Shown here: positions 6,695-15,136 of the stretch, one piece after another | Numbering within the stretch: position 1 is the first letter of the stretch | Layout of the letters: each line of letters starts with the position of its first letter | Assembly (NCBI GenBank): GCA_964468475.1 | Contig: CAYXUL010000055.1 | Location: forward strand, 1-21,813 | Length of the DNA: 21,813 bases | Direction: 5' to 3' | Source: JBECKX01 sp964468475 | GTDB taxonomy: Bacteria > Zixibacteria > MSB-5A5 > CAIYYT01 | Made by a program: the position numbers and the translations under genes | The notes under the pieces: model-generated | Told to the model about the DNA's origin: nothing | Databases searched by the model: none | What the model saw: only the letters and a program-made list of their open reading frames with translations

Positions 6695-8233
6695 ATGAAA
6701 GATTCCACAATTTCAACAAGTCGGTTCAAATTCGACAAGCTCTGGGTGCTTATCGGTGTCGGAGTGCTGATCCGGCTGGCATTCATCGGCTTTCTCAACC
6801 TCTTGCCGGAGGAAGCCTACTACTGGAATTACGCCAAGCATCTCGATATCGGTTATCTTGATCACCCGCCGATGGTAGCCTGGCTCAACTACCTCTCGGG
6901 CTTAATACTGGGTAGAACGCAGCTTGCTGTGCGGCTGGCGCCTTTCCTCGGCTGGTTTATCTTCGCCTATTTCATGTACCGCTTTGCTGAAAACGCCATA
7001 GGACGGGGGATTGGCAAACCTGTCGTGTTGCTGCTTGCAGCGCTGCCAATCTACATGTCGGTCGGATTTATCATGACCCCCGATGCTCCCCTCTACGTCT
7101 GCTGGGCCGGTACGCTCTACTTCCTCGAACGGGCGATTTTCGGCAATCGTTCATCAGCGTGGTATCTCGCGGGTGTCTGGCTGGGACTGGGATTTCTTTC
7201 CAAATACACGATGGGGTTGATCGTGCCGGCTGCTGTGATTTTTGTGCTCATTGATAAGAACGCGCGGCGCTGGTTGCTGCGCCCGCAGCCATACCTCGCG
7301 TTGCTGATTGCTGCGGTGATATTCCTGCCCGATATCATTTGGAATGCCCAGCATAACTGGGCCTCATTCGGTTTTCAGGGAGCGCGGCGCTGGTCGGGAG
7401 GAGCACATTTCCAGCTCCATGTGCTGATTGGCAGCATTCTCATCCTCATAACTCCGTTTGGTTTGTATGAGGCAATCAGAGTTTGCTGGTCATTCTGGAA
7501 GACAAGACTAAGTATCCGTGCCGCCGATTCCGTGAAATTCAGAAAGTACTTGTTCATGGTCACTCTGACTGCTGCACCACTCGCCGTCTTTGTCATTCAC
7601 AGCCTCCAGGGTCAACCCAAGCTCAATTGGACGGGACCTGTGTGGTTGGGAATCCTGCCGCTGATTGCAGCGAGGATCTCAGGTTTCAGGATTGCGGAGT
7701 TGCAGATCAAGCTAGCCCCTATCGGCAAACTCTGGAGTATCACGGTTTATCTCCTGCTGATATTCTATGCCGTCGGGTTCGGCTACATGGTTGCCGGTAT
7801 GCCGGGGACGCACAAAGGCGCCGGGATGAAGCTCCCAATCGCGTGGCAGGCGTACGGAGAAAGAGTGCAATCCATCAAATCCCGGCTCGACTCGGAGACT
7901 CAATCGAACCTGCTCATTGTCGGAACGGACAAATACTGGCTGGCGAGTGAAGCCAGCTTCTATTGCGGGGATGATAGCGATTCTTTGCCGAAATTCGCCG
8001 GTGAGAATCTCGTTGGCGGAAACGGCCTGATGTGGAAGTATTGGGTGCCGCCACAAGTTGTGGCTGGTCGTAATGCTCTGCTGTTGAGTTTTACCGATGG
8101 CAGATTGAAAGAGCACAACGTCACCGACCATTTCGCCGGCGTGGGCGAGATCAGCAAGGAAGTGCTTTCCAACCGATTCGGTGAGACAGGTTTCTTCTAC
8201 TGGCGTGTAGGCTATTCTTATAAACCGGACTAA
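6695..8233 (+). CDS. GT39/ArnT-like membrane glycosyltransferase
   Basis: This 512-residue integral membrane protein is of the dolichyl-phosphate-mannose-protein mannosyltransferase type (PMT_2). The first helix is followed by PEEAYYWNYAKHLDIGYLDH (38-57) and then PPM. The Glu pair at 39-40 and the D-H-P-P loop are the usual catalytic loop of GT39/GT83 enzymes. About eleven hydrophobic segments run to about residue 370, followed by a soluble periplasmic domain of about 140 residues. The enzyme should use a polyprenyl-phosphate sugar outside the inner membrane to decorate lipid, glycan or protein. Acceptor and sugar cannot be told from the sequence. The start ATG follows GGAG at 6676 and 6681. 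It is only distantly similar to the minus-strand transferase at 103-1704. Confidence 0.85.
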   Translation: MKDSTISTSRFKFDKLWVLIGVGVLIRLAFIGFLNLLPEEAYYWNYAKHLDIGYLDHPPMVAWLNYLSGLILGRTQLAVRLAPFLGWFIFAYFMYRFAENAIGRGIGKPVVLLLAALPIYMSVGFIMTPDAPLYVCWAGTLYFLERAIFGNRSSAWYLAGVWLGLGFLSKYTMGLIVPAAVIFVLIDKNARRWLLRPQPYLALLIAAVIFLPDIIWNAQHNWASFGFQGARRWSGGAHFQLHVLIGSILILITPFGLYEAIRVCWSFWKTRLSIRAADSVKFRKYLFMVTLTAAPLAVFVIHSLQGQPKLNWTGPVWLGILPLIAARISGFRIAELQIKLAPIGKLWSITVYLLLIFYAVGFGYMVAGMPGTHKGAGMKLPIAWQAYGERVQSIKSRLDSETQSNLLIVGTDKYWLASEASFYCGDDSDSLPKFAGENLVGGNGLMWKYWVPPQVVAGRNALLLSFTDGRLKEHNVTDHFAGVGEISKEVLSNRFGETGFFYWRVGYSYKPD

Positions 8234-8295
8234 ATAACTCTACCTATGCGACGAAAAATCAACGCGGTCGTTTTCGGGCTCGTACCAATTGCGCA

Positions 8296-8979
8296 ATGTT
8301 TATCGGGCATTTCGGTGTCGGCTTTGCCGGCAAAAGGATTGGCCGCCGCGTCTCTCTGGGCACGCTCTTTATGGCCGCACAGTTCCTCGACCTTCTCTGG
8401 CCGCTGTTTCTACTGATCGGGCTGGAGCACGTACAGATCGATCCTGGCAACACTGCGCTCACACCTTTGAATTTCACGTACTATCCCTACACCCACAGTC
8501 TTCTCGGCGCACTGATCTGGAGCCTGCTCTTTGCGCTGGTCTATTTTCTCTTTCGCAAGAATGGCAAGAACGCGTTTTTATTAGGCGGCTTGGTCTTGAG
8601 TCACTGGGTGCTTGATCTGATCGTCCACCGCCCTGATCTGCCGCTGTTGCCATGGTTAGAACTGAAAGTTGGTTTCGGTCTCTGGAATCACGCAGCCGCG
8701 GCTGTCATCGTAGAAAGTCTCATTTTTTTAGCGGGAGTAGTGATCTATTTCAAAGCTACGCGTGCGCAAAACAAAACCGGAAGCTTCGCACTGTGGGGGC
8801 TGGTGATTTTCCTGGCGCTGGTTTACGCGATGAATCTCATGGGTCCGCCGCCCGACAGCGTCACTGCGATTGGTATTGTCGGCTTATTCCAGTGGCTGCT
8901 GGTGGCGTGGGCGTACTGGGTCGATCGCAATCGGGAAGTGATTGTGTCTCAGCCCACAGTTCCCCGGGAATCAGGTTAG
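8296..8979 (+). CDS. YdjM-like membrane-bound metal-dependent hydrolase family protein
   Basis: This is a 227-residue protein with about five to six membrane helices. Conserved polar residues of the YdjM/DUF457 type (PF04307) are present: His5 in MFIGHFG, Asp32 in QFLDLLW, the THS triad at 66-68, and SHWVLDLIVHRPD with His103, Asp107 and His111. In this family the His/Asp set is thought to bind a metal inside the membrane, but the substrate is not known. The C-terminal third has two or three more helices. It lies 62 bp after the GT39 gene on the same strand and may be cotranscribed; no strong ribosome-binding site is visible. Confidence 0.75.
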   Translation: MFIGHFGVGFAGKRIGRRVSLGTLFMAAQFLDLLWPLFLLIGLEHVQIDPGNTALTPLNFTYYPYTHSLLGALIWSLLFALVYFLFRKNGKNAFLLGGLVLSHWVLDLIVHRPDLPLLPWLELKVGFGLWNHAAAAVIVESLIFLAGVVIYFKATRAQNKTGSFALWGLVIFLALVYAMNLMGPPPDSVTAIGIVGLFQWLLVAWAYWVDRNREVIVSQPTVPRESG

Positions 8980-9000
8980 CCGGGAGTCGACATCCATGTG

Positions 9001-9031
9001 CCGACTTGATCTTGCTCGCAATTCAAGTCGG
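9001..9031 (+). other. Hairpin between YdjM-like and kinase genes
   Basis: A perfect 9-bp inverted repeat CCGACTTGA / TCAAGTCGG (9001-9009, 9023-9031) has a 13-nt loop and lies 21 bases after the upstream stop codon. No T-run follows, so it may be a Rho-dependent end or a processing site rather than a full intrinsic terminator. Confidence 0.4.
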
Positions 9032-9067
9032 GATTCCCCTCGTGCTTCCTGAACCTAACGCTTAAGA

Positions 9068-9988
9068 ATGACTAACTTACCTGAAGCCTTCGTCAGCAGG
9101 GTGTCCGGTGCCTACGGAGAAAAAGGTATTGCCTGGCTCCAAAACCTGCCGAAACTACTGCAGACGGCAGAAAATCGCTGGCAGCTGACAGATCTCCATC
9201 AATTTCCCAATCTCGCATACAACTACGTCGCCACTGCCAGAGACGCGACGGGCAAATCAGTTGTTTTCAAAGCCGGAGTTCCGGGTGGCGAATTCTTAAC
9301 TGAGCCTGCTGCATTGCGCCACTTCGATGGTTGCGGCATGGTTCGTCTGCTTAAGTCAGACGACGAATTAGGGCTCATGCTCCTTGAACATCTGCTGCCG
9401 GGAGCCAATCTCGCGGAGAATATTGACGAGGAAACGGCGACAAACGCTTTCATCCACGTGCTGAACCGTCTGAAGAAATCGCCGTCGACTGAGACTGTTT
9501 TTCCCAGCGTCTCTGACTGGGCTGGCGGCTTCAAGCGATTGCGAGATAAATTCGGCACCGGCGCAAATGCAATGCCCGCCAGGACTTTAGACCGAGCCGA
9601 AGATTTGATGACTGAGCTGATAAGTTCATCCGGACCGGCATATTTGTTACACGGTGACCTTCACCACTGGAATATTCTTTCCGCGCAGCGCGAACCGTGG
9701 CTGGCGATTGATCCAAAGGGAGTTTTGGGAGAGTTAGAGTATGAAGTCGGTGCCTGGCTACGGAATCCGTTTCCCCAGTTGTTGCAGTCTGTCCATCCCG
9801 AACGTTTGATCTCGAATCGCGTAGATATGCTTGCCGAACGGTTGCGGTTTGACCGCGAACGGCTGTTAGGTTGGGGGTATTGTCAATCAGTGTTGGCGGG
9901 TGTTTGGTCGTATGTGGAGGGACTTGATGAATGGCGAAACTGGATTCACTGCGCCGGAATATTCAAGACACTGTTTTCCGGACTTTAA
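9068..9988 (+). CDS. Streptomycin 6-kinase-like phosphotransferase (APH(6)/hydroxyurea kinase family)
   Basis: This 306-residue soluble kinase of the aminoglycoside phosphotransferase fold has a length typical of APH(6). The N-lobe carries the ATP-binding Lys at 68 (VVFKAG) and Glu79 (FLTEPAAL). The C-lobe has the catalytic loop YLLHGDLHHWNIL with Asp197 and Asn202, and the metal-binding DPKG motif at 215-218, which together match PF04655. Relatives phosphorylate streptomycin or hydroxyurea, but chromosomal copies in environmental bacteria often have unknown natural substrates. The surroundings show no integron, transposon or plasmid gene, so it should not be read as acquired resistance. It is followed by a 163-bp intergenic region with its own promoter candidate. 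Confidence 0.85.
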   Translation: MTNLPEAFVSRVSGAYGEKGIAWLQNLPKLLQTAENRWQLTDLHQFPNLAYNYVATARDATGKSVVFKAGVPGGEFLTEPAALRHFDGCGMVRLLKSDDELGLMLLEHLLPGANLAENIDEETATNAFIHVLNRLKKSPSTETVFPSVSDWAGGFKRLRDKFGTGANAMPARTLDRAEDLMTELISSSGPAYLLHGDLHHWNILSAQREPWLAIDPKGVLGELEYEVGAWLRNPFPQLLQSVHPERLISNRVDMLAERLRFDRERLLGWGYCQSVLAGVWSYVEGLDEWRNWIHCAGIFKTLFSGL

Positions 9989-10043
9989 GAGTCCTGACTT
10001 CTTAGATCGTGGAGTAGCTGACCTGCAAAAATCGAAGAATTAG

Positions 10044-10073
10044 TTGACCTTTAGGGCAGGAAGTTCGTATTTT
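10044..10073 (+). promoter_or_regulatory. Sigma-70-like promoter candidate for the methyltransferase gene
   Basis: TTGACC (10044-10049) and TATTTT (10068-10073) are separated by 18 bases. The expected transcription start would be near 10080, about 70 bases before the ATG at 10152. It is the best such match in this intergenic region, but it is judged by eye only. Confidence 0.4.
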
Positions 10074-10080
10074 CTAATGC

Positions 10081-10095
10081 AGGTTCAACGAACCT
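10081..10095. promoter_or_regulatory. Inverted repeat at the predicted start site (possible operator)
   Basis: AGGTTC-AAC-GAACCT is a perfect 6+3+6 dyad directly after the promoter candidate. The position fits a repressor operator, or a small hairpin at the 5'-end of the mRNA. Confidence 0.35.
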
Positions 10096-10151
10096 TTAAT
10101 GAGACTTAATCACCGAGGCTAGCCAGGAATCAAAATTAGGAGGAAGGGGTA

Positions 10152-10898
10152 ATGAGTAAGCGCCTTAAGGAAAAGCTCCGCTCGCTCAAGCCCAAGCGAA
10201 TTCTTGACGTCGCAACCGGCAAAGGCGGATTCATCGAATTCGTGCTTCAAACCTGCATGAATTGTAAATCTATTGTCGGAGTCGACATCTCCCACGCAAC
10301 TCTTGCTGCAGCTCGCAAACGGACGGCTAATTCTGCAGCCAGCTATGTAGCTATGCGCGGTGAACAGCTTGCTTTTGCGGACAACACCTTTGACGTGGTC
10401 TGTATCAGCAACTCACTTCACCATCTCACCAACCCGGAGATCACGCTGGCCGAGATGAAGCGTGTGCTGAAGCCGGACGGTACCTTCATCATCACCGAGA
10501 TGTTCAAGGACAACCAGTCACAGACTCAGATGACACACATCATGCTTCACCACTGGTGGGCGGACATCGATACCGCGCAGGGCAAGACCCACAACCGCAC
10601 GTTGTCACGCCAACAGCTGATTGGTTTGGCATGCCAACTCAATCTTGCCGATCTCGATTCGTTTGACATCGCCGCTTCTGCCTCAGACCCTCATGATCCC
10701 GCGAGAATCAGGGAATTGGAGGATGTCTGCGAATCATATTTCAGCCGCCTTCTGACCGACAACGGTTATTCTCAACTGATCAATCGGGGTAACGAGCTAC
10801 GTAAGCGGCTTCGCAACACCGGAGTTGATTGGGCAACCGAAGTATGTATCATGGGTCGTAAGAAAACGGCCATGATTGAAAACTTCGAAGTACCATAG
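10152..10898 (+). CDS. Class I SAM-dependent methyltransferase
   Basis: This 248-residue soluble protein is of the Methyltransf_11/25 type. Motif I is RILDVATGKGGF (16-27), the acidic residue that ends strand 2 is Asp45 in VGVDIS, and motif IV is FDVVCISNSLHHL (80-92), followed by the usual VLKPDGTFII. The substrate-binding part (about 125-230) has many His and Asp residues (MLHHWWADID) and no family-specific signature that I recognise. The ribosome-binding site is strong (AGGAGGAAGGGG, 10139-10150). It sits just before the mannosylglycerate island but is separated from it by 287 bp, so membership is uncertain. Confidence 0.85.
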   Translation: MSKRLKEKLRSLKPKRILDVATGKGGFIEFVLQTCMNCKSIVGVDISHATLAAARKRTANSAASYVAMRGEQLAFADNTFDVVCISNSLHHLTNPEITLAEMKRVLKPDGTFIITEMFKDNQSQTQMTHIMLHHWWADIDTAQGKTHNRTLSRQQLIGLACQLNLADLDSFDIAASASDPHDPARIRELEDVCESYFSRLLTDNGYSQLINRGNELRKRLRNTGVDWATEVCIMGRKKTAMIENFEVP

Positions 10899-11185
10899 CT
10901 TTCCTGAATTTCTCTGCACCATCAGGCTTTGTATCATGACCAGCCAGGAGCATTGCAGCCATTCATATAGATGAACGCGCATATACGATCCACATTTCGC
11001 AAGCAGGCGGCCTCTCTGCAGCGTAAACTCTCACGAAACCCGAACTGAGCCGAATCTGGTCGATGATTCTGATCGATTTGCTCAATTGCTTCCGGCTACG
11101 TTCGATAATGATCCGTGTAGGCCAGAAATCATCTTTGTACCAGTTAATCTTTTGAGCTCAATTTAACAGGCTTTACGAATTGTAA
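10899..11185. other. Non-coding stretch before the C69 gene
   Basis: In these 287 bases I see no ORF with protein character, no tRNA-like fold and no convincing terminator. A weak -35-like TTGTAC lies at 11135, without a good -10. The only clear motif is the small dyad next to the C69 start codon, listed separately. The promoter of the C69-GH38 pair should be here. Confidence 0.5.
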
Positions 11186-11186
11186 A
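11172..11186. promoter_or_regulatory. Small dyad at the C69 start codon, shares an 8-mer with the marR operator candidate
   Basis: TTTAC-GAATT-GTAAA has 5-bp inverted arms, and its last base is the first base of the start codon. The contained TACGAATT (11174-11181) recurs on the minus strand in the dyad upstream of marR (21444-21437). If MarR bound here it could block transcription or translation initiation of the catabolic pair. The link is suggestive only. Confidence 0.3.
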
Positions 11187-12541
11187 TGTGTGATCTTTTA
11201 ATAGCTCTCCCCGACACAACCTCCTCCCGAAGAGTCATCTTCGGTAAGAACTCAGACAGGCCGCCAAACGAATGCCAGGTATTGCATTACTCAGTCGGGG
11301 GCAAGCACTCACCAGCTTCAAAGATTCGCGCTTCGTATCTTGAGATTGCGCAGGCGGAGGAGACATTCGCCGTGCTTGGTTGTCGTCCGTATTGGTGCTG
11401 GGGCTATGAGACTGGCATCAACGAAGCGGGAGTTGTCGGTGGCAATGCTGCGATTTTCACCAGAGGTCTGCACGAGTCGGAATCGCACCGCGAATTGGGG
11501 CTAACCGGCATGGACCTGCTGCGCCTTGGTCTTGAACGTGGAGAGAGTGCCGAGGCTGGCATCGATGTAATCACAGCGTTTTTGGAGAAATATGGCCAGT
11601 GGGGCTCGGCGGTTCAGGGAACGGACCACGAAGCAGGCGCCTACGATAACGCCTTCATCATCGCCGACAAGAGCGAGGCCTGGTTCCTGGAGACCAGCGC
11701 AAGACGCTGGGCAGCACGACGCATAGACTCCGGCGCCGAAGCGCTGTCTAACCAGCCGACGATCAGGAAGAAATGGCAGAAAGCCTGCAAAGATCTGGTA
11801 GCGCATGCCCGCGAATCCGGCTGGTTCGAAGGCTCCGATGACGATTTCGACTTCGCTTACGTTTATGGCGATCATGAACATTATCCGCGGCAGGTTTCAC
11901 ACATTCGCTGGCGCCGCAACAGCGATCAGCTTGCTGCCCACAGCGGCCAGATTGATGTTTCCAGCATGATCTCATTCCTGAGGGACCACTACGAAGACAC
12001 ATTCCTGGCCGGACCTCAGTTCAATCGCTTTCTCCCCGATTTTCTCACCGTCTGCATGCACGATTCGCCGGCGAAATTCACCTGGGGGAATACTGCGACT
12101 TCGATGGTAGTTGAGATTGATCCTAACAGCGGCGAGTTCATGACATATTTCTCTTATCTGCCGCCGTGCTGCTCGATGTTGCTGCCGGCGACGGTTGGTG
12201 GTGACATACCTGAATTCATCACGAATACCGGCACACAGAAATTGCAGGCAATGCAACCGGCTGATGCCACAGCGGATCAGTTCTCTCCCGAATCGCTGTG
12301 GTGGAGACTGCATCGCCTCACCGAAAACTCCGCCAAAGCGCCAAATTCGCGGCCAGAGCAGATTCGTGGTCTATTCGATCCGCTGGAGGCCGATGTAATA
12401 ACTAGATGTGATAAGCTATGGGGCAAAGGGCAGAAGCAGATTAATGCCGGCATCAGGGAGACGCTTAATGAAGCTTTGCCCGGATTCATGATGGCAATCG
12501 AACGCCTGGAGCATGACTGGGGAATTGAGCGACATGACTGA
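11186..12541 (+). CDS. Peptidase C69/secernin-like N-terminal-nucleophile amide hydrolase
   Basis: This is a 451-residue protein. The start ATG is directly followed by Cys2, the expected N-terminal nucleophile after removal of Met. Secernin/C69 landmarks follow: the IFGKNSDRPPNECQ region, YETGINEAGVVGGN (around 74-87), and ETSARRWAARR near the middle. The family (dipeptidases, secernins, related to choloylglycine and acid-ceramidase-type hydrolases) cleaves linear C-N amide bonds. There is no signal peptide, so it acts in the cytoplasm. The next gene, a GH38 mannosidase, starts inside its last codons, so the two proteins are made together. In this island its substrate could be the amide of mannosylglyceramide, giving mannosylglycerate and ammonia. 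That is inference; a plain dipeptidase is the alternative. No clear Shine-Dalgarno site precedes it. Confidence 0.85.
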   Translation: MCDLLIALPDTTSSRRVIFGKNSDRPPNECQVLHYSVGGKHSPASKIRASYLEIAQAEETFAVLGCRPYWCWGYETGINEAGVVGGNAAIFTRGLHESESHRELGLTGMDLLRLGLERGESAEAGIDVITAFLEKYGQWGSAVQGTDHEAGAYDNAFIIADKSEAWFLETSARRWAARRIDSGAEALSNQPTIRKKWQKACKDLVAHARESGWFEGSDDDFDFAYVYGDHEHYPRQVSHIRWRRNSDQLAAHSGQIDVSSMISFLRDHYEDTFLAGPQFNRFLPDFLTVCMHDSPAKFTWGNTATSMVVEIDPNSGEFMTYFSYLPPCCSMLLPATVGGDIPEFITNTGTQKLQAMQPADATADQFSPESLWWRLHRLTENSAKAPNSRPEQIRGLFDPLEADVITRCDKLWGKGQKQINAGIRETLNEALPGFMMAIERLEHDWGIERHD

Positions 12542-15134
12542 TACTCAATCGCACGAATACAGGAAAGGAACCGATTTGCAGAACCTGATCTACCTCACGC
12601 CGCATGCCCACTATGATGTTGTCTGGGCATTCACCAAGCAGGACTACCTGTTTATCTATTCCTCGATCCTGAAAAAGGCAATGAGGATGATCCGTGAGGA
12701 CAACTTCAAGTTTCTCATCGAGCAAACCTTTCCCCTCGAAACGCTTGAGTATCAAAATCCGGAGCTATTCTCTGAGATCGAAGAACAGATTGCCAGCGGC
12801 AAAGTTGAGATCGTTGACGGGCAGTATATCATGGCCGATCCCATCATACCCACCGGTGAAGTGCTGGTGCGCGAGATTCTGGTTGGCAAGAAGTACGCCA
12901 AAGAAAAATTCAATGTTGACGTTCCTGTCGCCTGGGCGGCGGATGGCTTCGGACTGAACTCGCAGCTGCCGCAGATTTACAACAAGGCCGGTTACAAGTG
13001 GCTGGCGTTTCGCCGCGGCCTGCCCAAGTCGATCGGTTCGCGTGTCAGTGAATTTACCTGGGAAGGCCTTGATGGCTCCACCATAACCGCACATTGGATG
13101 CCGCTGGGCTATCGCGCTGGTTTGCGGCTTCCGGAATGGCCCAAGAGCTTTCAGCATCTCGCCAAACTTGCCACGACGAGACATGTCCTCATGCCGTGCG
13201 GCAGTGGCGGTGCCATCCCGCAGGAGGATATTCCCGAAAAACTGGCTGCCTGGAATGAGACGCACGAAAACACACCAATGATAATGGCTACTCCGCGCCA
13301 GTTCTTCGAAGCATTCGATAAAGAGAAACCGGATCTGATCACGTTCAGCGGCGAGCTATATAGCGACGAGCTCGAGAATATCTTCCCTGATGTTTCCTCA
13401 AGTCGAATCCGTCTGCGGCTGGCAATCCGCTACCGCGAACTGGAAATCCTGATGGCAGAGAAGTCTTCGACTCTGGCCTATCTTTTCGGAAAGCAATATC
13501 CTCAGGACACCATGAAGGATCTGTGGAAGAAGATGCTCTTTCTGGCAATGCATGATGTCGTGCCCGGTTGCGGAATCGATGAGATCTACGATGAGGCGTG
13601 GGAATATATTCAGGAGATGCGCAAGGTCTTTCCCAGCCTGATGCGTGCGTCACTGACGCACCTGATGCCGGGTAAAGGCTATGGAACCTATGTCGCGGTG
13701 TTCAACGCTAATAACTGGGAAGTCACCAGTTGGGTATCGGCACATATCGAACTGGGCGAGGGCTGGACCGATGACCCCGGAGTCTCCTTTGATGGGGATG
13801 AGATTCCCAGTGAGGTTGAGCGCATTTCGCGCTGGGAGGATGGCTCCGTCGCCAAGGCGCAAATCGGTTTCCTGGCAACGGTTCCACCGCTCGGTGTACG
13901 CATCTTCAACATCGTCCGTCGTAAGAAGAGTTTCAACAACTCGGTTACCGTAAATGATAACCGGGTTGAGTCGAAGTACTTCAACGTCGAAGTTGACAGG
14001 AAAACCGGTATTCTCACCATATTCGACAAAGAAAATAAGCAGTTGGTGAAAGGAAACGAAGTCATCATCGATGAGGAAATTGGAGACCTTTATTTCCACC
14101 GCAGCTTACTCGATAAGCACATCGGCGCTGAAGGCGGTGGGGGGTTGCACTTTGGTATCTTCAAGCCGACAGATTTTCACATCGAGAAAGGCAACGAGCG
14201 CACCATCATCACCTTCAAGGATTCCTTCTACTGCCTGCGCTGGCCCTACTACTTGATTGAGAAATACCCGGCCCTGCTCTATCGGCACAAGACGATCGAT
14301 ATTACCAAGACGGTTATCGTCTACCGCAACATCCCCCGCATCGACCTGGTGACTCACCTGAATCTGCTGCAGTCGCACATTCAGGTACGGTTGAGGTTTG
14401 ATACCGGTATGATCACACCGGAATACACACGCCACACCCAGTTCGGCGCCTACACCATGCCGGAGGAGAAGGTCCTCAAGGAGAGCATGAAGATTCCTTC
14501 GATGAGCTGGATTGCCGCCGAAGAAGGTGACAGAGGAGTTGCCTTCATGACACAGGGTGTACCGATCAATGAGATCAAGAGCGGTGAGATATTCTATACT
14601 CTGATTCGTAGCGTATCGGTCCTGTCGGCCGATGGCACAAGTGGCCCTCTGGTACCGGTGCCGAAGGCACAGGAGCTGGGGGAACATACGTATCACTACT
14701 CGATCTTCCCCTACAAAGGAAACTGGCGTGAGGTCCAGGTATATCGCCGGGGACAGGAACTGTCACAGCCTCTCAAGGCGTTCCAGATGAACCGCAAGCC
14801 GTTCGAGAACGAACTTCATACTTTCACACTTGCCCCTGACAGCCTGATGCTCAGCGCTTTGAAGCAGGCCGAGGATAACACCGCAGTTATCATGCGTTTC
14901 TACGAAACGCTCGGCGAACCGTGTACCGCAATTATTGGTCTGGTCCCCCAGGTTACCAGGGTGGAACTGGTAAATCTGCTGGAAGAAAAGGAAGCGGAAC
15001 TCGAGATCAAAGATGGAAAGGTGGAACTTGAAGTGAAGCCCTTTGAGATTATTACTTTGAAGATGAACTTTGATTCGAGCAAAGCGCCGCGCCCGGCCGA
15101 AACAAACGGCTCAGAGGCGAACAACAACGGCTGA
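12534..15134 (+). CDS. GH38 alpha-mannosidase, probable mannosylglycerate hydrolase (MngB-like)
   Basis: This 866-residue protein is close to the 877 residues of E. coli MngB. The N-terminal catalytic domain has the zinc ligands in PHAHYDVVW (His26 and Asp28; canonical H-x-H-x-D-x-x-W) and the nucleophile Asp137 in AWAADGFGLNSQLPQIY. The GH38 middle and C-terminal beta domains follow to the end, closed by a Lys/Glu-rich strand region. No signal peptide is visible, so it acts in the cytoplasm. In context it should split mannosylglycerate into mannose and glycerate. ATG 12534 was preferred: it overlaps the C69 stop by 8 nt (ATGACTGA), with GGGGA upstream. ATG 12513 would add seven residues. Its stop lies 2 bp from that of the opposing phosphatase gene. 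General alpha-mannosidase activity cannot be excluded. Confidence 0.85.
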   Translation: MTDTQSHEYRKGTDLQNLIYLTPHAHYDVVWAFTKQDYLFIYSSILKKAMRMIREDNFKFLIEQTFPLETLEYQNPELFSEIEEQIASGKVEIVDGQYIMADPIIPTGEVLVREILVGKKYAKEKFNVDVPVAWAADGFGLNSQLPQIYNKAGYKWLAFRRGLPKSIGSRVSEFTWEGLDGSTITAHWMPLGYRAGLRLPEWPKSFQHLAKLATTRHVLMPCGSGGAIPQEDIPEKLAAWNETHENTPMIMATPRQFFEAFDKEKPDLITFSGELYSDELENIFPDVSSSRIRLRLAIRYRELEILMAEKSSTLAYLFGKQYPQDTMKDLWKKMLFLAMHDVVPGCGIDEIYDEAWEYIQEMRKVFPSLMRASLTHLMPGKGYGTYVAVFNANNWEVTSWVSAHIELGEGWTDDPGVSFDGDEIPSEVERISRWEDGSVAKAQIGFLATVPPLGVRIFNIVRRKKSFNNSVTVNDNRVESKYFNVEVDRKTGILTIFDKENKQLVKGNEVIIDEEIGDLYFHRSLLDKHIGAEGGGGLHFGIFKPTDFHIEKGNERTIITFKDSFYCLRWPYYLIEKYPALLYRHKTIDITKTVIVYRNIPRIDLVTHLNLLQSHIQVRLRFDTGMITPEYTRHTQFGAYTMPEEKVLKESMKIPSMSWIAAEEGDRGVAFMTQGVPINEIKSGEIFYTLIRSVSVLSADGTSGPLVPVPKAQELGEHTYHYSIFPYKGNWREVQVYRRGQELSQPLKAFQMNRKPFENELHTFTLAPDSLMLSALKQAEDNTAVIMRFYETLGEPCTAIIGLVPQVTRVELVNLLEEKEAELEIKDGKVELEVKPFEIITLKMNFDSSKAPRPAETNGSEANNNG

Positions 15135-15136
15135 TA

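Noticed and set aside
9068..9988. Acquired antibiotic resistance gene
   Set aside because: No integron, insertion sequence or plasmid gene is near, and its composition looks like that of its neighbours.
13650..14696. Long open frames antisense to the GH38 gene (up to 196 codons)
   Set aside because: They are shadows of the mannosidase coding frame, with no ribosome site or family motif.
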